In this document: positions 15,803 through 23,384 of the stretch, piece by piece
How positions within the stretch are numbered: the stretch's first letter is position 1
Layout of the letters: each line of letters begins with the position of its first letter
Assembly: GCF_016863315.1 (NCBI RefSeq)
Contig: NZ_BOOQ01000032.1
Coordinates: forward strand, 1 to 64,000
Reading direction: 5' to 3'
Source of the DNA: Planotetraspora silvatica
GTDB taxonomy: Bacteria > Actinomycetota > Actinomycetes > Streptosporangiales > Streptosporangiaceae
Length of the DNA stretch: 64,000 nt
Position numbers and translations under genes: made by a program
Notes under the pieces: model-generated
The model's database searches: none
Told to the model about the DNA's origin: nothing
Seen by the model: the letters and a program-made list of their open reading frames with translations, nothing else

Positions 15803-16288
15803 GTGACCGAGATTTCCTCCCAATTCGTCAAGCAGGGGGCGGGTTTCCTCCGTCGCCTCACGGCCGGCCTCATCGACGCGGTCGTCCTCTCATTGCTCGC
15901 GGTCGTCCTCACCGCCTTCGTCGGGGACTCCGTGCTGGCCGCCGACGACTCCTCGACGATGAATCCCTGGGGGACCAATCCGAGCATTTGGGCTCTCGTC
16001 GCCGCCCAGACTCTCCTCGGTGTCCTGTACCTCGGTCTTACACATGCACGCTGGGGGCAGACGCTCGGAAAGCGAGCATTGAAGATCAGGGTCGTATCGC
16101 TCTCCACCGGCCGGGCGCCGGCGCTGCACCACGCCCTGATCCGTGCGGTCTTCTTCCTTGGGGCGCCGCTCGTCCCTTTCGCAGGCTGGGCGATCACCCT
16201 CATCGACGCGACGTGTTTCGGCTTCGACGGCCGCCGGCAGTGTCTTCACGACAAGCTCGTACAAACGGTCGTGATTGTGAAGGCCTGA
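15803..16288 (+). CDS. RDD family membrane protein
   Basis: 161 residues with the RDD domain: the N-terminal GAGFLRRLTAGLIDAVVLSL carries the Arg and Asp that name the family, GQTLGKRALKIRVVSLSTG is the G.T.GK...g..VV signature, and FDGRRQCLHDKLVQTVVI is the RQ.LHD...T.VV ending. Three to four membrane segments are predicted. Some RDD proteins act in ion or compatible-solute stress, but the role of this one is unknown. The start is GTG 15803. Confidence 0.9.
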   Translation: MTEISSQFVKQGAGFLRRLTAGLIDAVVLSLLAVVLTAFVGDSVLAADDSSTMNPWGTNPSIWALVAAQTLLGVLYLGLTHARWGQTLGKRALKIRVVSLSTGRAPALHHALIRAVFFLGAPLVPFAGWAITLIDATCFGFDGRRQCLHDKLVQTVVIVKA

Positions 16289-16416
16289 CGAGAGGGACGG
16301 CCCGGCTCCGCGCTCGGGCGAGCGGTCCGGAGCTCACTTCCTGAAGAACCGCTCGAGCGGCGGATGCTGTAGATGGTTCCAAGGAGGGGCGCCACCCGTG
16401 ACGGTGAGCCCCGGTG

Positions 16417-16917
16417 TCACCCGCCGGCGTGGTCTTCGTCCTGCACCGATTCGTCCGGCACCGATTCGTCGAGCACCAACATGATGTGCTCGTTCTCTCC
16501 GTGCGTCACCGTGCCGGCGCGCCGGAAGCCGCATCTCTCCAGCAGCCGGACGGAACCGGCGTTCCCTCCGAAGGGGTCGGCGTACAGGGGGCGAGCCTTC
16601 TCCCGCCGCAGGAAGAGCGTCAGCGCCTTGGTGCCGACGCCCCTGCCCCAGAACTCTCGGCCGAACACGTACCCGATGAATCGCCTGTCCTGTTCCCACC
16701 AGGCCACGACATTGCCGGCCGGTGCGCCGTCCACGGTCACCGTCTGCACGAAGACCGTGGGGTCCCCGAGGACCCTCGTGGCCCAGTGGCTCATGAAGGC
16801 CCCCCGTTCCCGGGGAGTGAACTTCGACCGCCTGACCGTCTCCGGGTCGTGCTCGTGCTCGTGGAACAGGCTCAGGTCGGCCTCTTCGACATCCCTCAGC
16901 CGCACGTCGTCACTCAT
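16417..16917 (-). CDS. GNAT-family N-acetyltransferase (RimJ-like)
   Basis: 166 residues. It starts VRLRDVEEADLSLFHEHEHD and has the acetyl-CoA motif A (FIGYVFGREFWGRGVGTKAL, the R/Q-x-x-G-x-G/A type) and motif B (YADPFGGNAGSVRLLERCGF). This is the RimJ/RimL subtype, which acetylates protein N-termini, amino sugars or small amines. The substrate is unknown. The C-terminus is acidic. It converges with nothing on its 3' side and lies just downstream of the SDR gene on the same strand. Confidence 0.9.
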   Translation of the reverse strand: MSDDVRLRDVEEADLSLFHEHEHDPETVRRSKFTPRERGAFMSHWATRVLGDPTVFVQTVTVDGAPAGNVVAWWEQDRRFIGYVFGREFWGRGVGTKALTLFLRREKARPLYADPFGGNAGSVRLLERCGFRRAGTVTHGENEHIMLVLDESVPDESVQDEDHAGG

Positions 16918-17001
16918 GCTGAGCGAGTCTGGCAGCGGGCACCGACAGTTCCGCCCGCCCGGTCCGAGCTCACCTGGATGCCGGCCACGACCCCACCCGG
17001 C

Positions 17002-17916
17002 TCAGCGATAGCCGGTGACGTCGGCGGGTCGGCCCGCGTCCTGCATCTCCACCATGTACCGCCAGGCGTCGGGCCGGCTGCCGTCGACATCGGTGAAGCC
17101 GTAGACCTGGGCGAGCCCGCCGCTCGACAGGGACTGCCCGTTCCAGCGGGCGACCTCGGGATCGGCGGCGAGCGCCGCCACCGCGCGGCCGACGTACGTC
17201 GGGGTCTCCGAGATGGCGAAGTGCGGTTGCGCCGCCAGCGCGTCACGCCAGTTCGCCTCGGTGACACGGAAGATGTCCAGCATCATCTCCGAGCGCATCC
17301 ATCCCGGGGTGAGCGACACGGCCGTCCCGCCGTGCGGGGCCAGTTCCTTGGCCTGGGCGAACGCCATGCGGTTCACCGAGGTCTTGGCCAGGTCGTAGAA
17401 GAACGAGATCCGGTAGTTCTCGGCGTTGTACTGCGCGGTGCCGTCGGTCATCTCGACGACCAGGCCGCCCGGGTTCCTGATCAGCAGAGGCAGGGCGTAG
17501 TGGCTGGTGATGATGTGGGTGTCGATCGCCAGCCGGAGGATTCGCAGGCCCTTGTCCAGCGAGTGCTCCCACAGCCTCTGATCCCAGCTGAACAGCGACT
17601 CCCCACCCCAGATGTCGTTGACCAGCACGTCGAGGCGGCCCTGCTCGGAGTCGACGCGCTCGACCAGCGCCCTCACCTGGTCGGCCTCCAGATGGTCGAC
17701 CCGCACGGCGATTCCCTCGCCGCCGGCCGCGGCGACCATCTCGGCCGTCTCCTCGATCGTCTCCGGTCGATCGATCTCCGAGCGCCGCTCCCGCGTGCTG
17801 CGCCCGGTCACGTAGACGGTGGCTCCCTCGGCGCCCAGCGCAACCGCCACGGCACGGCCGGCGCCGCGCGTCGCCCCGGCGACCAACGCGATCTTTCCGC
17901 TCAACGTTCCGCTCAT
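17002..17916 (-). CDS. SDR-family oxidoreductase
   Basis: 304 residues. The cofactor motif GATRGAGRAVAVALG (TGxxxGxG-like, with Ala in the first position) is at ~12-26, and VTGRSTRERR points to NADP. The NAG position reads NDIWGG, and the active-site YxxxK is YDLAK preceded by ISFF. The unusual NDIWGGE is typical of an actinomycete SDR subgroup. The start is ATG 17916; an in-frame ATG at 17973 would add 19 residues with no SDR similarity. It is divergent from the LRR gene with 75 bases between starts. Confidence 0.9.
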   Translation of the reverse strand: MSGTLSGKIALVAGATRGAGRAVAVALGAEGATVYVTGRSTRERRSEIDRPETIEETAEMVAAAGGEGIAVRVDHLEADQVRALVERVDSEQGRLDVLVNDIWGGESLFSWDQRLWEHSLDKGLRILRLAIDTHIITSHYALPLLIRNPGGLVVEMTDGTAQYNAENYRISFFYDLAKTSVNRMAFAQAKELAPHGGTAVSLTPGWMRSEMMLDIFRVTEANWRDALAAQPHFAISETPTYVGRAVAALAADPEVARWNGQSLSSGGLAQVYGFTDVDGSRPDAWRYMVEMQDAGRPADVTGYR

Positions 17917-17977
17917 GTCGCCGATGCTCGCATCCGGGTGCGACAGAACCTCCCGGCCTTCATGGAACCGCATCGGC

Positions 17978-17992
17978 TAGGCTGCGTTCCCG
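17978..17992 (+). promoter_or_regulatory. leaderless-type promoter of the LRR gene
   Basis: TAGGCT at 17978-17983 is 8 bases before GTG 17992. This supports GTG 17992 over the in-frame ATG 17962, which lies upstream of the -10 element. Confidence 0.55.
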
Positions 17993-18969
17993 TGGCCGAA
18001 CTCCCTGGCCTGCCGGACACGGCCTTACGTCACGCCGATGGTGCGGTGGTCGCCCTGATCGCCTCTGACGCCGGTGTTCACGAGTTACCCGAGTCGATCG
18101 CCACCCTGACGACGCTCCGCCACATCGACCTGGACGGGAACGCGCTGACCCGTCTACCGGCCTCCATCGCGGAGTTACCCGACCTGCGAACCCTGCTGCT
18201 CTACGGCAACCGGCTGACGGAAGTCCCCCCGGAACTCGGGCGCATGGCGTCGCTCCGCAGCCTGAGTCTCGGCCGCAACAGACTGACCGCGCTGCCTGGC
18301 ACGATCTGGAACCTCACGGGCCTGCGCTCACTCAATCTCGCGGAGAACGAGATCACCGAGATTCCGGACGCCCTGGCCGGCCTCGCCGAGCTGTCGATGC
18401 TGGATCTCGGGCACAACCGGCTCGGACGCGTGCCGGACGCGATCGGCGAGCTGCCCCGGCTCACCGGGTACCTCTATCTCAGCGACAACGGCCTGACCGC
18501 GGTTCCCGCGTCGCTGGGACGGCTGAACCGGCTCGACTACCTCAACCTCACCGACAACCGCATCGGCTCGCTGCCGCCGTCCATCGGCGACATGGCGGCG
18601 CTGCGCGAACTCCGCCTGTACAACAACCGGCTCACCGCACTGCCTGACACGTTCGGCGGGCTCTCGCGGCTACGGGAGCTCCACCTGAAGGGCAACCGGC
18701 TCACCACACTGCCCGACTCCATCGGCGACCTGGGCGAGCTACGCCATCTCGAACTTCGCGACAACCCGCTCGAAAGGCTGCCGGAGTCGATCGGACGGCT
18801 GAGGCGGCTCACTCATCTCGACCTGCGTGCCACGCGCCTGACCGAGCTGCCGGAGGGCCTGGGATCCCTGCCCGCCCTGGAGAAACTCGATCTGCGGTGG
18901 ACGAAGCTGCGCCGGGTGCCCGACTGGATCGACTCCCTCCGGCACCGCGGGTGTGCGGTGCTCATGTAG
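17992..18969 (+). CDS. leucine-rich-repeat protein (about 12 repeats of 23 residues)
   Basis: 325 residues, almost entirely LRRs of the 23-residue type LPxxIxxLxxLxxLxLxxNxLTx. Twelve repeats are countable from residue ~33 (LPESIATLTTLRHIDLDGNA) to ~308 (LPEGLGSLPALEKLDLRW), one of them 24 residues long. A short N-terminal cap contains DTALRHADGAVVALIASD. There is no signal peptide or membrane span, so it is probably cytosolic and binds a protein partner. The asparagine ladder is lost in the last two repeats (ATRL, WTKL). No enzymatic domain is attached. The partner is unknown. Confidence 0.92.
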   Translation: MAELPGLPDTALRHADGAVVALIASDAGVHELPESIATLTTLRHIDLDGNALTRLPASIAELPDLRTLLLYGNRLTEVPPELGRMASLRSLSLGRNRLTALPGTIWNLTGLRSLNLAENEITEIPDALAGLAELSMLDLGHNRLGRVPDAIGELPRLTGYLYLSDNGLTAVPASLGRLNRLDYLNLTDNRIGSLPPSIGDMAALRELRLYNNRLTALPDTFGGLSRLRELHLKGNRLTTLPDSIGDLGELRHLELRDNPLERLPESIGRLRRLTHLDLRATRLTELPEGLGSLPALEKLDLRWTKLRRVPDWIDSLRHRGCAVLM

Positions 18970-19085
18970 CGACGGCCTGCCGTACGCGTCTGTGTTCTCC
19001 ATGAACGGCAGCGTGGCCGTACGCGCTGACAGACCCAGCACCGTCGGCTGACAGCGCCGGCACCGGGCTAACGGGCCGGCGCGCC

Positions 19086-19637
19086 TCAGAGCGCGAGCGC
19101 CATCAGGATCTCGTCGCGGTCGTCTCCCGGCGCGAGCCGTAGGGCGCCGGGCCACCGGCCGATCTCCTTCCAGCCCAGCCCGCCGTAGAAGTGCTCGAGC
19201 CCGACGCCGCCCCGCGCGGCGAGTCGGAGCTGTTCGAGGCCCATCTCGTCGCGTGCCACGTCTTCGAGGCGGTTCATGAGCGCGGCGCCGATCCCCCGGC
19301 GGCGGTAAGCGGTGTGCGTCTGCAGGTGGTGGACCGTCCCCCAGTGCGCGATCAAGGGGTTGGCGTCCCTGCGGACGTTGACCCACCCGGCGAGCACTCC
19401 GTCGACGGTGGCGAGCAGCAGCCGGCTGCCGCGCGGGTCGAGGCCGGAGATGATCTGGTCGGCCACCGCCGCGACCTCGTCGAACGTGACAGGGGGAAAC
19501 GGGAAACCGGCCGCCCCTCCCGCGTTGGTCACCCCGACCCAGCAGTCGACCAGTTCGCGCCTGACCTCGGGCGGCATCTCGGTCTCACCGGTCATCTGCG
19601 AGAACACCGCAACCCCGTTGTTCGTCATGGCCGTCAC
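19086..19637 (-). CDS. GNAT-family N-acetyltransferase
   Basis: 183 residues. Motif A is clear: HLQTHTAYRRRGIGAALMNR (R-R-x-G-I-G), and the C-terminal part LEHFYGGLGWKEIGRWPGAL fits motif B. An N-terminal helical region (PPEVRRELVDCWVGVTNAGG) precedes it. The substrate is unknown. The first ATG (19637) is used; ATG 19628 is three codons later. Confidence 0.9.
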   Translation of the reverse strand: MTAMTNNGVAVFSQMTGETEMPPEVRRELVDCWVGVTNAGGAAGFPFPPVTFDEVAAVADQIISGLDPRGSRLLLATVDGVLAGWVNVRRDANPLIAHWGTVHHLQTHTAYRRRGIGAALMNRLEDVARDEMGLEQLRLAARGGVGLEHFYGGLGWKEIGRWPGALRLAPGDDRDEILMALAL

Positions 19638-19745
19638 CCTCTCAGAGGGCCCACCGGGAGGCCGGCGGGGGGGGTCCGGCCCCTCATCTCCTCTCGCGGG
19701 GGACGGCTGCTGACCCGCCCCCGCCGTCTCTTCCGTGGCGACGGG

Positions 19746-20861
19746 TCAGCGCAGTCCGCCGTAGAAGGTGCGCAGGTCGTCGACGAGCACGTCAGGCACG
19801 ATGTGCGCGGCGTAGTGGCCGCCCCGGTCATACGACTTCCAGTGCACGATGTTCTGGTGGTCGCGCTCGGCGAACGTCCGCATGGAGACGAAGTCTCCGC
19901 CGAACATCGCCAGGCCGGTGGGGACGGTGGTCGGCCCTTGCGGGTGCTCGGCGTGCGCGTCCTCGTAGTAGAAGCGGGTGGCCGACGTCGCGGTGCCGGT
20001 CAGCCAGTAGAGCATCGTGTTGGTCAGCACGAAGTCGGCGTCGATGTCGACGGTGTCGCCGAAGAGCTGGGCGTTCCAGCCCAGGAGCCCGACCGGCGAA
20101 TCGAAGATCCCGTACGACAGCGTCTGCGGCTGCTGCGAGTGCAGGGTGTTGAACGACATCTTGTTGTCGTAGAACCACTGCAGCACTTCCAGCGCCTTCT
20201 GGTCCTCCGGCGTGATCTTCTCGAACTCGGCCGGATCGCCCGACGGGAACGAGAAGAGCTGGGTGACGTGCACTCCGACGACGTGCTCGGGATCGAATCG
20301 CCCGACCTCGGGCGAGACGAACGAGCCGCCGTCGTTGCCGACGGCGCCGTAGCGGTCGTAGCCCAGCCGCCGCATCAGTTCCGCCCACGCCTTGGCGGTG
20401 CGGTACCGGTTCCACCCCTTCTCCTTGGTCGGACCGGAGAAGCCGAAGCCGGGCAGTGACGGGATCACCACGTGGAACGCCTGCGCCGGGTCCTCGGGGT
20501 CGGTGAGGGGCTCGATGACCTTCAGGTACTCCACGATCGAGCCCGGCCAGCCGTGCGTGAGGATCAGCGGCAGGGCGTTCTCGTGCCGCGAGCGGACGTG
20601 CAGGAAGTGGATGTTCTGCCCGTCGATCTCGGTGGTGAACTGCGGATACCGGTTGATCTCGGCCTCGTGGGCGCGCCAGTCGTACCCGTTGCGCCAGTGC
20701 TCGGCGAGCTCGCGGACGTACGTCACTGGAACGCCGTAGTCCCAGCCGGCGCCCGGGATCTCGTCGGGCCACAGGGTGCGGTCGAGCCTGCTGTTCAGGT
20801 CGTCGAGCCGAGCCTGCGGAATGTCGATGCGGAAGGGCTTGATCGCGGTGTTCTCGCTCAT
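19746..20861 (-). CDS. epoxide hydrolase (alpha/beta hydrolase, EHN domain)
   Basis: 371 residues. The N-terminal EHN domain (FRIDIPQARLDDLNSRLDRT, then PVTYVRELAEHWRNGYDWRA) is followed by the alpha/beta core with the oxyanion-hole motif HGWPGS (~104-109). The nucleophile elbow is VGNDGGS, with Asp ~177, where most relatives read GGDWG. A late His lies in GGHYAA (~347). It should open epoxides to diols. The start is ATG 20861 with a leaderless promoter. It is divergent from a WYL regulator that may control it. Confidence 0.92.
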   Translation of the reverse strand: MSENTAIKPFRIDIPQARLDDLNSRLDRTLWPDEIPGAGWDYGVPVTYVRELAEHWRNGYDWRAHEAEINRYPQFTTEIDGQNIHFLHVRSRHENALPLILTHGWPGSIVEYLKVIEPLTDPEDPAQAFHVVIPSLPGFGFSGPTKEKGWNRYRTAKAWAELMRRLGYDRYGAVGNDGGSFVSPEVGRFDPEHVVGVHVTQLFSFPSGDPAEFEKITPEDQKALEVLQWFYDNKMSFNTLHSQQPQTLSYGIFDSPVGLLGWNAQLFGDTVDIDADFVLTNTMLYWLTGTATSATRFYYEDAHAEHPQGPTTVPTGLAMFGGDFVSMRTFAERDHQNIVHWKSYDRGGHYAAHIVPDVLVDDLRTFYGGLR

Positions 20862-20874
20862 GAAAATCACGCTA
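20862..20874 (-). promoter_or_regulatory. leaderless-type promoter of the epoxide hydrolase gene
   Basis: On the minus strand TAGCGT (20869-20874) is 7 bases before ATG 20861, with no Shine-Dalgarno between. The 63-base gap to the WYL regulator must also hold that gene's promoter, so mutual control is likely. Confidence 0.55.
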
Positions 20875-20924
20875 CGGACCCTTCCGGTCAGCTTCTGTCC
20901 TGAAGTCCTGGCAGTCTTGAGCAC

Positions 20925-21920
20925 ATGTTGGAGACCTCGGCGCGGCTGCTGCGCCTGCTGTCGTTGTTGCAGGCCAGACGGGACTGGCCGGGCGCGGCCC
21001 TCGCGGAGCGGCTGAACGTGAGTGAGCGGACCGTGCGCCGCGACGTCGAGCGACTGCGCGACCTCGGATATCCGGTGCACGCGACCAGGGGCACCGACGG
21101 CGGCTACCGCCTGGGCGCCGGCACCGCCATGCCGCCCCTCCTCCTCGACGACGACGAGGCGGTGGCCGTGGCGGTCGGGCTGCGCACGTGCGCCGGCGGC
21201 GGCGTCGCCGGCATCGAGGAGACCTCGGTGCGCGCCCTCGCCAAGCTGGAACAGGTGCTGCCTTCCCGGCTGCGTTACCGGGTCAACGCACTGCAGACGT
21301 ACACCGAGCCCGTGCCCGCCGACCGTCCCGGCCCGGTGGTCGACCCGGCCGTGCTGACCGCGCTCGCCGCGGCCTGCCGCGACCAGGAGCGGCTGCGGTT
21401 CGACTACCGCAGCCATGACGGTTCGACGGGCGTCCGGACCGTCGAACCGTACCGGCTCGTGTCGTGGGGGCGCCGCTGGTACCTCGTCGCGTGGGACGTC
21501 GAGCGCCAGGATTGGCGCACCTTCCGGGCCGACCGCGTCGAACCGCGCACGCCCACCGGTCCGCGTTTCCCGCCGCGCGATCCGCCTGAGGGCGGTGCTG
21601 CCACGTACGTCGCCAAGGGGGTCTCGGCGGCGGCCTGGCGTCACCGGTCCCGAGTCGTCGTCCACGCGCCCGCCGAGGTCGTGACCGAGCGCATCAACCC
21701 CGCCGTCGGCGTGGTCGAGGCCCTGGACGGTCGCACCTGTGTGCTGCACACCGGCGCGGACAGCCTGAACACGATCGCCGTGTGCCTCGGCCTGCTCGAC
21801 CTGGACTTCGAGGTCACCGAGCCCCCGGAACTCGTCGACCACATGCGCCGACTCACGGCGCGCTACGCCCGTTCCACCGCCGCGGACGACGGGTCGCCGG
21901 CGCCGGCGTCCACCGCGTGA
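20925..21920 (+). CDS. HTH-WYL domain transcriptional regulator (YafY/DeoR type)
   Basis: 331 residues. The N-terminal winged helix (LLRLLSLLQARRDWPGAALA, ERLNVSERTVRRDVERLRDL, PVHATRGTDGGYRLGAG) is of the HTH-11 type. The central WYL domain includes LRFDYRSHDG, VEPYRLVSWGRRWYLVAWDV and FRADRVEP. The C-terminal WCX extension ends LDFEVTEPPELVDHMRRLTA. WYL domains sense ligands such as nucleotides or small molecules. Its divergent neighbour, the epoxide hydrolase, is the obvious candidate target. Confidence 0.93.
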   Translation: MLETSARLLRLLSLLQARRDWPGAALAERLNVSERTVRRDVERLRDLGYPVHATRGTDGGYRLGAGTAMPPLLLDDDEAVAVAVGLRTCAGGGVAGIEETSVRALAKLEQVLPSRLRYRVNALQTYTEPVPADRPGPVVDPAVLTALAAACRDQERLRFDYRSHDGSTGVRTVEPYRLVSWGRRWYLVAWDVERQDWRTFRADRVEPRTPTGPRFPPRDPPEGGAATYVAKGVSAAAWRHRSRVVVHAPAEVVTERINPAVGVVEALDGRTCVLHTGADSLNTIAVCLGLLDLDFEVTEPPELVDHMRRLTARYARSTAADDGSPAPASTA

Positions 21921-21947
21921 TCCGCTCGGCATGAGCTCACGCCGCGT

Positions 21948-23114
21948 TCAGTTCCCGGACGTCAGCGCGTACGGCGTCTCCTGATCACGAGGCGGTTCCT
22001 GCGCGGGCGGCCGGGACAGCCGTCTGCCGAGGCGCTGAGCGGGAGCCTCGATGAACCGGTGGGTCAGGTAGCCGAGCGGCAGCAGGATGAGGAAGAACAC
22101 CGGCAGATTCGGGCTCACCCGCAGCAGAAGCGGGTGCAGCAGATACAGGGAGAAGCTGATCACCCCGACGTGGGCGAGCCATCGCGGGAACCGCCTGCGC
22201 CGCAGCGCGAACACCGCCGCGAAGAAACCGGCGGCAAGCAGAATCGCGGGCGCCCATCCGGGGTCGTCCTTGGCGAAGACTCCGCAGGCCAGGACCGTCA
22301 GCACCGCGGCGACGGCCGTACGTGGGCGGATCGTGCCCTGCTCGGCCCGGTACACGGCCGTGCCGGCGAACATCATGCCCAGGATGATCAGGCCCTGCCC
22401 CGCCCCGATCCGGCTACCGAAGATCACCAGCGCCAGACCGAGGAGGCCGCCCGCCACCGCGGCGACCGTACGCGTCCTGCCGCCCGCCCGCACCGACACG
22501 ATGACGGCCGCGACGGCCGCGACGCCGAAGAGCGCGGCGACCAGGTCGGCACGGCCGCCGATGGTCGGGCCGGGAAGCAGGAATCCGAGAGGTACGGCCA
22601 GCAGCGCCAGGCCGATCGCGATCGGGGCCGAACGATGGGACTGCCGCACCGAGAACAGCCCGACCGTCAGCAGGTAGAACGCCATCTCGTAGGAGAGCGT
22701 CCACATCACGTCGATGACGGGGGTCACGCCGAGCAGTTCCTGCAGCATCGTCAGGTTGCCCAGCGCGACCAGCGGCAACGGTCGCGTGCTCAGACCGGGA
22801 TAAAGGGTGAACAGACCCAGGTACGCGAGAATCAACGCCAGGCACATCGCGGTGAGCAGCAGCGGGAGGAGGCGGAAGGCCCTGCCGATCCAGAAGGCCC
22901 GCAGGTCACCGCGCCGCTCCAGGGATGCGGGGATGATGTAGCCGCTGACCAGGAAGAAGACGAAGACGCCCCAGGTGCCCACGTCGATCCGGCCGTCCAC
23001 GTGAGCCCAGATGCCGGGTGCGAAGGTCCAGGCCGAATGGTGCAACGCGACGGCCAGCGCGGCGGGTCCACGCAGGGCGTCCAGCCAGGCCAGCCGGGAA
23101 GGTGTCGGGGCCAC
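21948..23114 (-). CDS. acyltransferase 3 family membrane protein (OafA/YrhL-like)
   Basis: 388 residues with about ten membrane segments. The family start RLAWLDALRGPAALAVALHH contains the conserved R...LD.LRG.A...V...H catalytic-His region, and FFLVSGYIIPASL is the FFvlSGf motif. Members transfer acyl groups to sugars or lipids at the outer surface. The start is GTG 23114, with TAAAGT 7 bases upstream, suggesting a leaderless mRNA. The C-terminal ~30 residues are a polar tail (RRLSRPPAQEPPRDQETPY). It is monocistronic. Confidence 0.92.
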   Translation of the reverse strand: MAPTPSRLAWLDALRGPAALAVALHHSAWTFAPGIWAHVDGRIDVGTWGVFVFFLVSGYIIPASLERRGDLRAFWIGRAFRLLPLLLTAMCLALILAYLGLFTLYPGLSTRPLPLVALGNLTMLQELLGVTPVIDVMWTLSYEMAFYLLTVGLFSVRQSHRSAPIAIGLALLAVPLGFLLPGPTIGGRADLVAALFGVAAVAAVIVSVRAGGRTRTVAAVAGGLLGLALVIFGSRIGAGQGLIILGMMFAGTAVYRAEQGTIRPRTAVAAVLTVLACGVFAKDDPGWAPAILLAAGFFAAVFALRRRRFPRWLAHVGVISFSLYLLHPLLLRVSPNLPVFFLILLPLGYLTHRFIEAPAQRLGRRLSRPPAQEPPRDQETPYALTSGN

Positions 23115-23122
23115 CCGTCCGA

Positions 23123-23156
23123 CTTTAGGCGATGGACGTCAATCTTCAGGCGATGG
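23123..23156 (-). promoter_or_regulatory. 13-bp direct repeats overlapping the acyltransferase promoter
   Basis: CTTTAGGCGATGG (23123-23135) and CTTCAGGCGATGG (23144-23156) differ at one base and are 21 bp apart, two helical turns. The first contains the putative -10 TAAAGT on the minus strand. The pair may bind a regulator. Confidence 0.4.
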
Positions 23157-23384
23157 TGGTCGGTCACAGAAGAGACCGTCAGGCGAGTTCGGCACCTCGC
23201 CACCGATCGAAATCCTGTACGGCGTCACGGCAGAGTGCGGGGCTTTCCGACTCCGAGGGTGTTATCGGGCTGTGAGCTTCCCGGTCATGAAAACGGAGAA
23301 GATCGCCATTAATGTGTGCAGCGATTAGCTCCTGTGACACATGAGACATTCCAGGAGCAAGGCTGACACAGGAGATCCCCGCCG

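Noticed and set aside
16414-17991. 851-residue plus-strand frame including the LRR protein
   Set aside because: The first ~525 codons are the antisense of the GNAT and SDR genes. Real LRR similarity begins near 17992, where a leaderless promoter is found.
19746-21932. 728-residue minus-strand frame
   Set aside because: Only the part up to 20861 is epoxide hydrolase; the rest is antisense to the WYL regulator and low in complexity.
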